In this document: positions 34,656 to 43,389 of the stretch, in pieces
Numbering within the stretch: position 1 is the stretch's first letter
Layout: every line of letters starts with the position of its first letter
Assembly (NCBI GenBank): GCA_033763395.1
Contig: JANRKQ010000019.1
Coordinates: 1 to 64,000, forward strand
From: Xiheimicrobium sp033763395
Lineage (GTDB): Bacteria; Myxococcota; Myxococcia; Myxococcales; Myxococcaceae
Direction: 5' to 3'
Length of the DNA: 64,000 nucleotides
Made by a program: the position numbers and the translations under genes
Notes under the pieces: model-generated
Told to the model about the DNA's origin: nothing
The model's database searches: none
The model's input: only the letters and a program-made list of their open reading frames with translations

Positions 34656-35743
34656 TCGAGTCACGCCGGTACGAGCAGGCCACGTCGACCTGCACCTTCT
34701 GCCCCAAGGCCTGCCGGTTCTCGTGCCCCGTCTCCGAGGCGACGCACTCGGAGTCGCTGTCGGCGTGGGGCAAGATGACCGCCGCGCATCGCGTGCTGAC
34801 GGGGCAGACCGCGATGGACGCCGACGTCGCGCAGGCCACCCATGCGTGCACGGGGTGTGGTCGGTGTACGAGCTTCTGCAAACACGAGAACGAGGTGGGG
34901 CTCACGCTCTTCGCCGCGCGCGGCGCAGCGGTGAAGGCCGGCGTCCAGCCAAAGGGCGCGGCCTCGACGCTGGCCACCTTCCAGCAGGCGCAGAACCCCT
35001 TCGGGCGTGAGCTGGGGTCGTTGGTCGCGTCGTGGCGGGCCCAGGCGCCGGTGCGCTCCCCGCTGTTTCCGGGCTGCAGCACGCTGGTGAAGCGCCCGGG
35101 CCTCATCGAGCAGACGCTCACCGTCGCGGCGGCGTTCGGTACGCCCATGGGCGTCGCGCGATCGGCGTCGAAGTGTTGTGGCTACCCGCTCTACGCGGCG
35201 GGCGCGTTCGAGGCGTTCGCGGCGCACGCCCGGTCGGTGGCTTCGGTGTTCACCGAGACGCCCGAGGTGGCCGTGCTCGACGCCGGCTGCGCGTACACCT
35301 TCCGCACGCTGTACCCCGAGGTGGGCGTGACGGTGCCGGCGCGGGTGAAGACCGTCGTCGAGCTGTTGCACGAGAACCTGCCCCACGCGCCGCAGCAGCG
35401 GCCGCTCCCCGAGCGCGTCGGCTACCACGACGCGTGTCATCTCGGCCGTGGCCTGGGCCTGTACGACGAGCCGCGCGCGCTGGTGTCCCGGGCGGTCAGC
35501 ACCATCGTCGAGGCGCCCTCGCTTCGCCGAGAGGGCGGGTGCTCCGGTGGCGGAGGCCTGCTGCCGCGTACGATGAACGAGACCGCCGTCGAGGTCGCGC
35601 GCCGGCAGGGGCTCGAGATCAGCGAAGACGCCGAGGTGGCGATCGTCTCGGCGTGCCCCACCTCGACGCGCATGTTCGAGCGAGCCGGCCGCCGCGCGAT
35701 CGATCTCGTCAGCCTGCTCGAGCGATGGGTGAACCAACCATGA
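34652..35743 (+). CDS. GlcF-like Fe-S/CCG-domain oxidoreductase
   Basis: 363 residues from ATG 34652. Two ferredoxin groups (CTFCPKACRFSCP and CTGCGRCTSFC) are followed by two CCG-type segments (SKCCGYPLYAAG; GYHDACHLGRGLGLYDEP with GGCSGGGGLLP). CCG domains bind additional Fe-S clusters in GlcF, GlpC, LutA and heterodisulfide reductase. It probably takes electrons from the flavoprotein(s) encoded upstream and passes them to quinone or another carrier. The protein lacks membrane spans, so contact with the membrane would be peripheral. Gene order, with ATGA overlaps at both ends, ties it to the AGPS-like, GlcE-like and lipid-kinase genes. Confidence 0.86.
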   Translation: MIESRRYEQATSTCTFCPKACRFSCPVSEATHSESLSAWGKMTAAHRVLTGQTAMDADVAQATHACTGCGRCTSFCKHENEVGLTLFAARGAAVKAGVQPKGAASTLATFQQAQNPFGRELGSLVASWRAQAPVRSPLFPGCSTLVKRPGLIEQTLTVAAAFGTPMGVARSASKCCGYPLYAAGAFEAFAAHARSVASVFTETPEVAVLDAGCAYTFRTLYPEVGVTVPARVKTVVELLHENLPHAPQQRPLPERVGYHDACHLGRGLGLYDEPRALVSRAVSTIVEAPSLRREGGCSGGGGLLPRTMNETAVEVARRQGLEISEDAEVAIVSACPTSTRMFERAGRRAIDLVSLLERWVNQP

Positions 35744-36654
35744 AGACCTTCTTCGTCGTCAACCCGAAGAGCGCGAACGGCAGCACGGGCAAGCGCTGGG
35801 GCGAGCTCGCGGCCACCATCGCCCGCACGCTCTCGGACTTCGGCGTCGAGTTCACCCAGAAGCCGATGGACGCGGCGCGCATCACCACCAACGCGCTCAA
35901 GGCCGGGTACGAGTGCGTGGTGGCCGTCGGCGGAGACGGCACCATCAACGAGGTCACCAACGGCTTCTTCGAGGGGGGCAGGCCGCTCAACCCGAACGCG
36001 GCGCTCGGCGTGCTGCCTCGGGGCACGGGCGGCGACTTCCGCAAGACGTTCGAGTGGGACACCGACTTCGAGCAGGCCGTGCGGCGGCTCAAGACGCCCG
36101 ACACGCGGCCGTTCGACGTGGGCCTGTGCGAGTACGTCAACCACGAAGGGCGCACCGAGACGCGCTACTTCGCGAACATTCTCTCGTTCGGGGTCTCGGG
36201 GCTCGTCGACCAAGAGGTCGCGCGCATCAAGGGCTTCGGCGGCCGCCTGGGCTTCTCGCTCGCGTCGCTGCGGGCGCTGTCGAAGTACCGCGATCACGCG
36301 GTGAGCCTCACCCTCGACGGAAAGGGGCCCGAGCGGCTGCCGATCACCGTGGTGGCGGTGGGGAACGGGCGCTTCTTCGGCGGCGGAATGAAGGTGACGC
36401 CGAACGCCGACGTGAGCGACGGCCTCTTCGACGTGACGTACTGGACCGGCTACGGCCTGTCGGACTTCGTCTTCAAGCAGGGCGGCCTCTACAGCGGCAA
36501 ACACCTCGCGTACGCGGGCACCCAGACGCGCCAGTGCCGAGAGCTGCGCGCCGAGGCCGATGGCGAGGTGCTCATCGACTGCGATGGCGAGCAGCCGGGC
36601 AAGCTGCCGTGCCGGGTGACGATGCTGCCGTCGGCGATTCGCCTCAAAGTGTGA
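35740..36654 (+). CDS. diacylglycerol/sphingosine-kinase-family lipid kinase
   Basis: 304 residues from ATG 35740, chosen because it overlaps the preceding stop as ATGA and opens on the family N-terminus FFVVNPKSANG. The nucleotide-binding GGDGT motif is in VVAVGGDGTINEVTNGFF, followed by LGVLPRGTGGDF and, near the end, AEADGEVLIDCDGEQPG. DagK/YegS/BmrU-type enzymes phosphorylate diacylglycerol or related lipids with ATP. At the end of the AGPS-like operon it could phosphorylate an alkyl- or acylglycerol made or recycled by that pathway. The family call is firm, the lipid is inferred from context. Confidence 0.92.
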   Translation: MKTFFVVNPKSANGSTGKRWGELAATIARTLSDFGVEFTQKPMDAARITTNALKAGYECVVAVGGDGTINEVTNGFFEGGRPLNPNAALGVLPRGTGGDFRKTFEWDTDFEQAVRRLKTPDTRPFDVGLCEYVNHEGRTETRYFANILSFGVSGLVDQEVARIKGFGGRLGFSLASLRALSKYRDHAVSLTLDGKGPERLPITVVAVGNGRFFGGGMKVTPNADVSDGLFDVTYWTGYGLSDFVFKQGGLYSGKHLAYAGTQTRQCRELRAEADGEVLIDCDGEQPGKLPCRVTMLPSAIRLKV

Positions 36655-36655
36655 G

Positions 36656-37480
36656 TCAAGGGCGCTTCTCGGCCAGCAGCTTCTTCTCGTGATCCGTCGA
36701 CAGCCGCGCGCCGATGAGCTTGACGTGCACGAGGCGGCCGGCACCCCAGTCGAGCTGATCTTCGCCCTCTTCGCCGTTCGGCTTCGCGGTCTTCTTCACC
36801 TTCGTGTCGACGTCGGCCTTGCCGAGCGTGAAGACCATGCGCGCCATCGCGCCGATCCCGTCCTTCTCGGCGAATGCCTTCGCGTCGGCCGCGGTGTCGA
36901 AGGGCAGCGGGAACAACACCGGCTGGGCGCGCCACACGGCCTGCGGCGTGCCGCCCTCTTCCTCTTCGTCAGCCTTCGGCCGGTAGGGCTTCGCGGGATC
37001 GCCCCAGGCCACCGACAGGAGCCCCGCGCCGTCGAAGCACTCGACGAGCCCCTCGACCTCGACGGTGAGCGTCTTCTTCTTCGGGTTGTACTTGCGCAGC
37101 TCGAGCCCCTGGCCGTGCCGCAGCGTCGCGACGAACGTCTGGCCCTTCACCTTCTCGAGCAGCGCCGCCCGCTTCGCCTCGTTGGCCGCCTGCTCCTGCC
37201 CCTCGCCCGGGGTGGTGGGGAAGAGCGCCCACAGCCCTTCGGGGCAGGGCTTGCCTGAGGCGATCTTCACCGCGCCGGGCGGCTCCCAGAACTCGTCGGG
37301 CGTCCACCAGTCGATTTTCGGCTCGTTCGCCTTGCGCCTGGCCTCGGCCGCGTCTTCCTGCGCCTTCTTCTCGGCGTCACGCGCCCTCTGCCGCTCGCGC
37401 ATCTTGTCCGAGTTGCTCTTGCAGCCTCCGGCCAGCCCCAGCCCGACCGCCGCGAGCACCCAAATCGCTGAACGAGCCAT
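36656..37480 (-). CDS. lipoprotein with charged coiled N-terminal stretch, unknown
   Basis: 274 residues. Signal MARSAIWVLAAVGLGLAGGC gives lipidated Cys20. Residues ~22-55 are a highly charged helix (DKMRERQRARDAEKKAQEDA) that probably forms a coiled coil or spans the periplasm. The remainder is a globular beta-rich domain (WWTPDEFWEPPGAVKI, TFVATLRHGQGLELRKYNP, LVECFDGAGLLSVAWGDP) that I cannot assign. It ends one base from the convergent lipid-kinase gene and precedes nothing in its own direction, so it is likely monocistronic. Confidence 0.7.
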   Translation of the reverse strand: MARSAIWVLAAVGLGLAGGCKSNSDKMRERQRARDAEKKAQEDAAEARRKANEPKIDWWTPDEFWEPPGAVKIASGKPCPEGLWALFPTTPGEGQEQAANEAKRAALLEKVKGQTFVATLRHGQGLELRKYNPKKKTLTVEVEGLVECFDGAGLLSVAWGDPAKPYRPKADEEEEGGTPQAVWRAQPVLFPLPFDTAADAKAFAEKDGIGAMARMVFTLGKADVDTKVKKTAKPNGEEGEDQLDWGAGRLVHVKLIGARLSTDHEKKLLAEKRP

Positions 37481-37558
37481 GTGCGAAGACGCCTCCCCGT
37501 CGTGGAGAGTGTACCGCGCCGGAGAAGCGGGTCACGTGGAGGCCGCTGGCCCTGTGCG

Positions 37559-40324
37559 TCACTCGACGAAGAAGTACGTGCTGGCCACGAGGCTGCGGTT
37601 GGTGACGACCTTCGCCTTCTGCGCCTGGGCCGCGAGCGTGCGATCCTTCTCGGCGTAGCGGCTGTCTTCGGCCTGCCGCAGCTGGGTGAGCTTGCGCCGG
37701 TACTCGCGCTCGAGGCGCTCGGCGGTGGCGCGCGGCTTCACCCGCTCGGTCACGTCATTGAGCGCGAGCACCGCCGCGCGGGCCGACTCCCACTCGGTAC
37801 GGGCGCGCTCGACCTGTTGCCGGGCCGAGAAGAGGCTGTCTTCGGCGAACCGATCGGCGCGATCGCGCGCGGCGTCGAGCTCGAGCACGCTGCGCTTCTC
37901 GTACAGCCGCGCCAGCTCGTCCTTGATGGCGACGATGGCCTGCTCGTGCACGAGCGTCGGGCTGTTCGTCGTCTGCGGGCGGCCGCTCGTCTCCTTCGCC
38001 TGGGCCCGCGAGAGCCCCTCCGCGTCGGCCCACGGCACCACCCGGAAGGACTCGCCGTGCTTGAAGAGCACGAGGTGCACCAGCTTCTCCTCGGGCTTGA
38101 GGCCCGAGATCTCGAACCGGTACACGTACCACCAGCCTTCCTTGCCCTGGAGGTGATCGAGCGACGAGGGCAGGGTGCTGCCGTCAACGACGACCTGGCT
38201 GGCGGCTTCAGAGACGCGCTCCTTGACCTCCTTCGCCGCGAGCTGGAGCTGCTTACGCCCCGACGCTGCCTTGCCCAGCACCGCGCCGGTGAGCTGCTGC
38301 TCGTTCGCCTTGCGCGTCTTGAGCGCCGCCTTCGCGGTCTCGGTCGCGAGCCGCAGCCGCTTGCGCACGTCGCCGTCGAACCGCTCGAGCAACAGCGACC
38401 GCGTCTCGGTCATTCGCTGATCGATGCGCGACTCGAGGTCCTTCCGCAGGGCGTCGAAGGCCGCGTTGATGTCCTCCGGCATGCGGCACGACTGGTAGAT
38501 CTCGAGCACGCGCCGCTCGAAGTCGACGCCGTTCTCGAGCGCCCCGAGGATCTCGTCCGAGGCCCCGAAGACACCGTCGAAGAGGTTCAGCTTCTTCTCG
38601 AGCAGCTCGTACAGCCGCGCGTCGGCCGCGTTCGAGCGGTTCAAGAAGTTGAGCACCAGCACGTCGCGGGCCTGGCCGTAGCGGTGACACCGGCCGATGC
38701 GCTGCTCGACGCGCTGCGGGTTCCACGGCAGGTCGTAGTTCACGACCAGGTTGCAGAACTGCAGGTTGAGGCCCTCGGCGCCGGCCTCGGTCGACAGGAG
38801 GATCTGCGTGCGGTGCTTGAAGTCCTCGACGAGCTCGCGCCGCGCCTCGGGCGTGCCCGCGTCGCCGGTGAGCTTCGAGATCTTCCCCTCGAAGCCGTGC
38901 GCCGACAGCAGCTGGGCGAGGTACTCGAGCGTGCGCTTGGACTCGGTGAAGATGACGGCCTTCTCGGGCCACTGGTGCGCGCGGGCCACGGTGAAGACGC
39001 GGTCGAGGGCCCGCTTGAGCGCGTCACCCTTGGCGTTGACGCGGATCTGATCGGCCCGGTCGGCGAAGCGCTTGAGCTCCCACACCTCGCGCTTCATCGC
39101 GTCGAGCGTGTGCGGCTTCTCGGTGGGGTCGTCCTGCCACTCCTCCTGCTCCTCGACGTACTGCTTCGTCTCGTCGGGTTCGAAGAGGAGCGCCGAGCCG
39201 GCCTGGCTCAGCTTCGCGTACTCGAGCCGCTTCTCGAGCGACTCCGCCAGCCGCCGCAGCGTGGGCGCGATGGCGTAGGTCGATGACGCGAGCAGCTTCC
39301 GGTACACCATGGTGAGCAGCGTGCGCTTGCCCGGCTCGATGGCGGCGCACTCGTTGCGGCGCAGGTACTCGGACACGTCGTCGTAGAGCGCCTGCTCCTC
39401 TGGCAGCGGCGTGAAGTCTTCGACCACCGAGCGGCGGTTGGTGTACCGCACGTACTCGCGCACCTGCCGGCGCAGCGTGCGCTGCACCACCGGCGCCAGG
39501 CGCACCTTGATGTCGCGCGAGGCCGCCTCGGTGAGCCCGCCGTGCTCCGGGTCGATGGGAAAGTGCGCGCGAAAGGCCTCTTCGGGGCCGAGGATCTGCT
39601 CGTCCAGCAGCGAGATGAGCCCGAAGAGCTCCGAGAGATCGTTCTGCAGCGGCGTCGCCGTGAGCAGCAGCTTGGGTGAGCTGCGCAGGCCCGCCTTGAG
39701 CGCCTTGCCCGTCTTGTTGCCCGGCTTGTGCGCATTGCGCAGGCGGTGGGCCTCGTCGATCACCACGAGATCCCACGTGAGCTGGGCGAGCAGCTCGCTG
39801 CGGCCCGCCGCGAACGGGTGCGAGGCGATCACCACCGGCGCCGATTGATCGAAGCAGTTGCCCGTCGCGCGCACGGTGCGGCCGTCGACGACAGCCGACT
39901 CGATGTCGAACTTCTCTTTCAGCTCGCTTTGCCACTGCGCCCGCAGCGTCGCCGGCGCCAGCACCAGGATGCGCGACTTCCCTTCAGCGACCAGCTGGCT
40001 GATGACGATGCCGGCCTCGATCGTCTTCCCCAGGCCCACCTCGTCGGCCAGCATGCAGCCGCCGCGGTTCAACGAGTCGAGGGCAAACACGGCCGCCTCG
40101 AGCTGGTGCGGGTTGAGGTCGACCTTCGCCTCCGAGAGCGCCCGCACGACGCGCTGCGAGGCGTCTCCCTGCTTGCCCGTCAGCTCTTCGGCCACCAGGC
40201 GCTGGTGGAAGCGCGTGAGGCCGGCCGAGGCTGGCGCGGCGCCCGGCGGAGAGGGCGGGGGAACGACGGGGGCCTCGAGGTCGCGGCCCAGGCCGCGCGC
40301 GATCTCAGACATGGAGCCGTGCAT
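37559..40324 (-). CDS. SNF2-family helicase/ATPase, RapA-like architecture
   Basis: 921 residues from ATG 40324 (ATG 40312 is an alternative). SNF2 motifs are all present: DEVGLGKTIEAGIV (I), LVLAPATLRAQW (Ia), VVIDEAHRLRN (II), LLTATPLQNDLSEL (III), FTESKRTLEYL (IV), LSTEAGAEGLNLQFCNLVV (V) and QRIGRCHRYGQ (VI). A long charged helical C-terminal region (~residues 600-921) follows. RapA recycles RNA polymerase; the SNF2 proteins of DISARM and related defence loci look alike. No methylase, DrmB/C or other defence gene is nearby, so a transcription- or DNA-remodelling role is more likely. It acts in the cytoplasm. A short palindrome, CTCTG-N6-CAGAG, lies 18 bases upstream of the ATG at 40342-40357. 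Confidence 0.88.
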   Translation of the reverse strand: MHGSMSEIARGLGRDLEAPVVPPPSPPGAAPASAGLTRFHQRLVAEELTGKQGDASQRVVRALSEAKVDLNPHQLEAAVFALDSLNRGGCMLADEVGLGKTIEAGIVISQLVAEGKSRILVLAPATLRAQWQSELKEKFDIESAVVDGRTVRATGNCFDQSAPVVIASHPFAAGRSELLAQLTWDLVVIDEAHRLRNAHKPGNKTGKALKAGLRSSPKLLLTATPLQNDLSELFGLISLLDEQILGPEEAFRAHFPIDPEHGGLTEAASRDIKVRLAPVVQRTLRRQVREYVRYTNRRSVVEDFTPLPEEQALYDDVSEYLRRNECAAIEPGKRTLLTMVYRKLLASSTYAIAPTLRRLAESLEKRLEYAKLSQAGSALLFEPDETKQYVEEQEEWQDDPTEKPHTLDAMKREVWELKRFADRADQIRVNAKGDALKRALDRVFTVARAHQWPEKAVIFTESKRTLEYLAQLLSAHGFEGKISKLTGDAGTPEARRELVEDFKHRTQILLSTEAGAEGLNLQFCNLVVNYDLPWNPQRVEQRIGRCHRYGQARDVLVLNFLNRSNAADARLYELLEKKLNLFDGVFGASDEILGALENGVDFERRVLEIYQSCRMPEDINAAFDALRKDLESRIDQRMTETRSLLLERFDGDVRKRLRLATETAKAALKTRKANEQQLTGAVLGKAASGRKQLQLAAKEVKERVSEAASQVVVDGSTLPSSLDHLQGKEGWWYVYRFEISGLKPEEKLVHLVLFKHGESFRVVPWADAEGLSRAQAKETSGRPQTTNSPTLVHEQAIVAIKDELARLYEKRSVLELDAARDRADRFAEDSLFSARQQVERARTEWESARAAVLALNDVTERVKPRATAERLEREYRRKLTQLRQAEDSRYAEKDRTLAAQAQKAKVVTNRSLVASTYFFVE

Positions 40325-40564
40325 TGTGATCGTCGACGCCCCTCTGTAAAGCCAGAGTTCTCCCGAGCCGATTTACCGCCTCGAGCGCGATCGCCCGATC
40401 AGGTGTTCCAGCGACGCTGATGTATGACGAAGTGGGCTCGCACCTGCTGCGACACGGAAAAAAACTGGACTTTCAAGGCGTTCGCTCGCCCCGGGCCGGG
40501 TAGGGGAAGTGCCGACATCGACCGAGGGCTCGGAGGCAGCACGCGACCAGGCGTGACGAACCGA

Positions 40565-40972
40565 TCAGGGCTCGTCGTAGGTCGGGTGCAGGTACTTGCG
40601 CAGCTTCTTGTTCACGTAGTCGCGTGCCCGCGAGGCGAGCCAGGTGCCCGGATCGTGCGCGGTGGCCAGCACCAGGTGGTCCTGCACCACGAAGACCGCG
40701 CGAATGTCGATGCCCCAGACGCGACCGGTGAGGAAGACGCGATCGCCGCGCCACTCGCTCTTCACGCCGAAGCGGCGGGCCCAGTAGTCCAGCAGGTAGC
40801 CGACGCGCTCCCGCGCTCCTGCGCGGTCGAACAGGTGTCCCACGGTCATCGTCAGGGACGTGTCGGCCTCGAGGGTGAAGGGCTCGGCCCCGGCGGTCTC
40901 TTGCGACACGTCGTCCGACCCGGCGAGCGCCGTGGTGGCGAACAGCACGCTGAGGAGCGCGGCTCGAACCAT
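40565..40972 (-). CDS. small secreted protein, possibly PHA_gran_rgn-like
   Basis: 135 residues. The N-terminus MVRAALLSVLFATTALAG is a signal peptide without lipobox Cys. The rest (RERVGYLLDYWARRFGVKSE, FLTGRVWGIDIRAVFVVQ, YVNKKLRKYL) recalls the alpha/beta pattern of PF09650 polyhydroxyalkanoic-acid-system proteins, but no signature residue settles it. It lies 11 bases downstream of the 2OG-oxygenase-like gene on the same strand, so it is the third gene of a phosphatase / oxygenase-like / small-protein operon. The 240-base stretch between its stop and the SNF2 start holds an A-run at about 40459-40465 but no gene or clear hairpin. Confidence 0.65.
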   Translation of the reverse strand: MVRAALLSVLFATTALAGSDDVSQETAGAEPFTLEADTSLTMTVGHLFDRAGARERVGYLLDYWARRFGVKSEWRGDRVFLTGRVWGIDIRAVFVVQDHLVLATAHDPGTWLASRARDYVNKKLRKYLHPTYDEP

Positions 40973-40983
40973 GGAGATGAAAC

Positions 40984-41652
40984 CTATTCTGCCCGTCGAC
41001 CCAATGCCAACGATCGATAGTGTGACGACTCACTGAAGCGTGGCACGTCCTTCGGGCGACGGTGCCAGAAGTTGATGGCGATGCCGAGCCGGTAGCCCGG
41101 CTGGGTGGGCAGTCGCTTGAGCGGCACCTCGTTGCGCGCGTCGAGCACCCCGTGGGTGAGCCGGCCGTCGAAGAACACGAAGCGGTTGGGCCGGGGCTCG
41201 ACGACCTCGAAGGTCGACGGATCGGGCGCGCACGCCGGGGCCCGCGGGTTGGGCGGCGCGGTCGACACCGCGAGGAGGCCGCCGACGCTGTGCGTCAGGT
41301 ACAGGAGCGACGACGTCACGGGCGTGACGGTGCGGCCGGTGGCGTCGAAGAGGGCGTTGTCGCGATCGCGGTGGAAGTCGACCTTCACGTTCGAGGTGCG
41401 CATGCGCGAGAGCCACCACTCGACGCCGACGACGCCACGCCGCCGGTGCGCCGGGAGGTGCGCTCGCACGACCAGCGCCGCGGCGTCGACGAGGCTCGCG
41501 GGCCGCTCGTCGAACGAAAACCAGAAGGTCGTCTGGTAGCTCTCGCGCAGCCGCTCTGCCCCGAGCGCGACGATCCGCTCGAGCAAGCCCTGGAACCGGC
41601 GCCGAGGCAGCGCGGCGTCGGTGATGGTGACCAGCGGAGCGCGGCGCCTCAC
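40984..41652 (-). CDS. 2-oxoglutarate/Fe(II)-oxygenase-fold protein
   Basis: 222 residues from GTG 41652, which overlaps the stop of the phosphatase gene as GTGA. The double-stranded beta-helix pattern is suggested by VKVDFHRDRDNALFD (candidate HxD iron ligands), NRFVFFDGRLTHGVLDA (candidate distal His) and RLGIAINFWHRRPKD (candidate 2-oxoglutarate Arg). Such proteins hydroxylate proteins or small molecules using Fe(II), O2 and 2-oxoglutarate. No signal peptide is present although its co-transcribed neighbours are exported. The substrate is unknown. The call rests on spacing of these three segments and not on a full alignment. Confidence 0.65.
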   Translation of the reverse strand: MRRRAPLVTITDAALPRRRFQGLLERIVALGAERLRESYQTTFWFSFDERPASLVDAAALVVRAHLPAHRRRGVVGVEWWLSRMRTSNVKVDFHRDRDNALFDATGRTVTPVTSSLLYLTHSVGGLLAVSTAPPNPRAPACAPDPSTFEVVEPRPNRFVFFDGRLTHGVLDARNEVPLKRLPTQPGYRLGIAINFWHRRPKDVPRFSESSHYRSLALGRRAE

Positions 41653-43271
41653 CGGAGCAGCGACAGCACGTCGGGCAGCGCGTGCCCTTCGCAGGAGCCG
41701 GGCGCGCCGAGCTCCATCAGCGCGGCCACCGTCGGCGCGACGTCGACCGCCCGCGCAGGCCCGGCCCAGATGCCGGGCTTCACGCCGCGGCCCCAGAGCA
41801 GGAGCGGCACCTCGGCGTCGTAGGTGTACGGCGTACCGTGCGAGGTCCCCCGCGCTTCGCTCTCGAGCACGTGGAAGGGCCTGAGCACCATCAGCACGTC
41901 GCCGCTGCGCTCCGGGTGGAAGCCGAGCTCGAGCGACCGCGCGAGCCCCTGGGCCGGGGTCGAGGTGAGGTCGTCACGAGAGAGCGCGACCGCGACCTCC
42001 GCGCGTGAGCGCAGCAGCTCCGCGACCTGACGTCGCACGGCGGCCACGTCTTGTTTCTTGTCGGTGAGCGCCTTGAGGTCGAGGTACACGTCGGTCTCTT
42101 CGATCGCGGCGATCACCTTCTCGACGCCGGTGCGCGCCTTGAGCGCGTCGTTCACGAAGCCCTGCAGCTCCGACGGTGGCACGCGCTTGCCCTCGAGCCC
42201 CAGGGCCGCCCACTCCTCGGGGATCGCCGCGCCCCCGTGATCGGCCGACAGCACCACCACCACGTTGCCACGGCCGACGGTGCGATCGAGGTGCGTCAGC
42301 AGGTCGCCGAGCGTCTTGTCGAGGCGCAGCACCATGTCCTGCATCTCCCACGAAGACGGGCCGTACAGGTGGTAGGTGCGGTCGAACGACGAGAAGCTCA
42401 ACGACACGAGGTCGGGCACGTCGTCGCGGCCGAGCTGCTCTCCGTCGATGGCCGCCTTCGCGAAGTCGAGCAGCACGTCGTTCATCATCGGGCTCGAGGC
42501 CAGCGCCGAGAACGACGCGCCGCCGGGCGACGGGAGCCCGCCGGAGAGCGGGTGCGGAAACACCCGCGCCATGCCGTACCAGTCCGATTCGAAGGGGCGG
42601 TCGTCGTCGCCGAGGTAGTCCTTCACCGGCGCCAGCAGCTCCCACTTCTTCGGGTGGTACGACTCGGCCACCTTCTTGTCGTTGAAGGCCTGCGCCCAGG
42701 GCGGCACGGCCTTGCGGTACCAGGTGCCCGTCACGAAGCGGCCCAGGCCCTCGTGGAACCACCACGCCTCGCCCAGCCGCCCGCCCATCGCGATGGCCGC
42801 GCGCGCCTTGCCCGAGATGGCCACCGACTTGCCCCGCATCCACGTCGAGGCGCGCAGCCGGTCCGACAGCGTCTCGGCGAGGAGGCGCTCCGGCGAGGCA
42901 TCGTCGGGCCCCAGCGGCGCTTCGAGCACCGGGTGGTTCGGGTCGACGAAGATGGGCTCGATCTTCCCCGTCGCGCGGTTGAAGATCTTGTTCGAGACGA
43001 TGCCGTGCCGCCACGGGTGTGCGCCCGTCACCAGGGTGGTGTGGCCGACGGCGGTGACGCACTCGGCCGACTCGTAGCGGACCCCCGGCACGAAGGCGCC
43101 CTCGGCGATGAGGCGCGCGAGGCCCCCTTTCAGCCGCGGGCGGTGCCGCTGCAGCACGTCGGTGCCGAGCGCGTCGACGCTGATCATGACGGTCAGGCGC
43201 GGCGGCTTCGCGAAGGCCAGCGAGGCAGCGAGCGCGACGGCGACGGCACAGGAGCGTGGCAGGCGGACCAA
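41649..43271 (-). CDS. PafA-like secreted alkaline phosphatase/phosphodiesterase
   Basis: 540 residues if started at TTG 43271, which has GGAGGGG four bases upstream and opens directly on a signal peptide (LVRLPRSCAVAVALAASLAFA); the frame continues to 43442, but the extension carries no signal. The alkaline-phosphatase-superfamily metal site shows in VMISVDALGTDVL, the Thr nucleophile region ECVTAVGHTTLVTGAHPW, LSFSSFDRTYHLYGP, LSADHGG and GTSHGTPYTYDAEVPLLLWG. PafA-type enzymes hydrolyse phosphomonoesters without inhibition by phosphate; some relatives are phosphodiesterases. It is exported and first in an operon with the 2OG-oxygenase-like gene (GTGA overlap). Confidence 0.88.
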   Translation of the reverse strand: MVRLPRSCAVAVALAASLAFAKPPRLTVMISVDALGTDVLQRHRPRLKGGLARLIAEGAFVPGVRYESAECVTAVGHTTLVTGAHPWRHGIVSNKIFNRATGKIEPIFVDPNHPVLEAPLGPDDASPERLLAETLSDRLRASTWMRGKSVAISGKARAAIAMGGRLGEAWWFHEGLGRFVTGTWYRKAVPPWAQAFNDKKVAESYHPKKWELLAPVKDYLGDDDRPFESDWYGMARVFPHPLSGGLPSPGGASFSALASSPMMNDVLLDFAKAAIDGEQLGRDDVPDLVSLSFSSFDRTYHLYGPSSWEMQDMVLRLDKTLGDLLTHLDRTVGRGNVVVVLSADHGGAAIPEEWAALGLEGKRVPPSELQGFVNDALKARTGVEKVIAAIEETDVYLDLKALTDKKQDVAAVRRQVAELLRSRAEVAVALSRDDLTSTPAQGLARSLELGFHPERSGDVLMVLRPFHVLESEARGTSHGTPYTYDAEVPLLLWGRGVKPGIWAGPARAVDVAPTVAALMELGAPGSCEGHALPDVLSLLR

Positions 43272-43389
43272 GGGACCCCTCCGGGGGTGAGGCGCGAAAC
43301 GAGCGCGGGAGAATGATCGCTTTCGGCGCGAGGGTGAAGCGCGAACGAAGCCGATCGCCTTTGGCGAGCTGCTGTGGAAGGAGCGCGCC

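Noticed and set aside
37559..40324. DISARM or other phage-defence island around the SNF2 gene
   Set aside because: No methylase, DrmA/B/C, nuclease or integrase is nearby; neighbours are lipoprotein, phosphatase and metabolic genes.
40325..40564. Possible RNA gene in the 240-base gap upstream of the SNF2 gene
   Set aside because: No tRNA cloverleaf, no strong hairpin and only a seven-A run.
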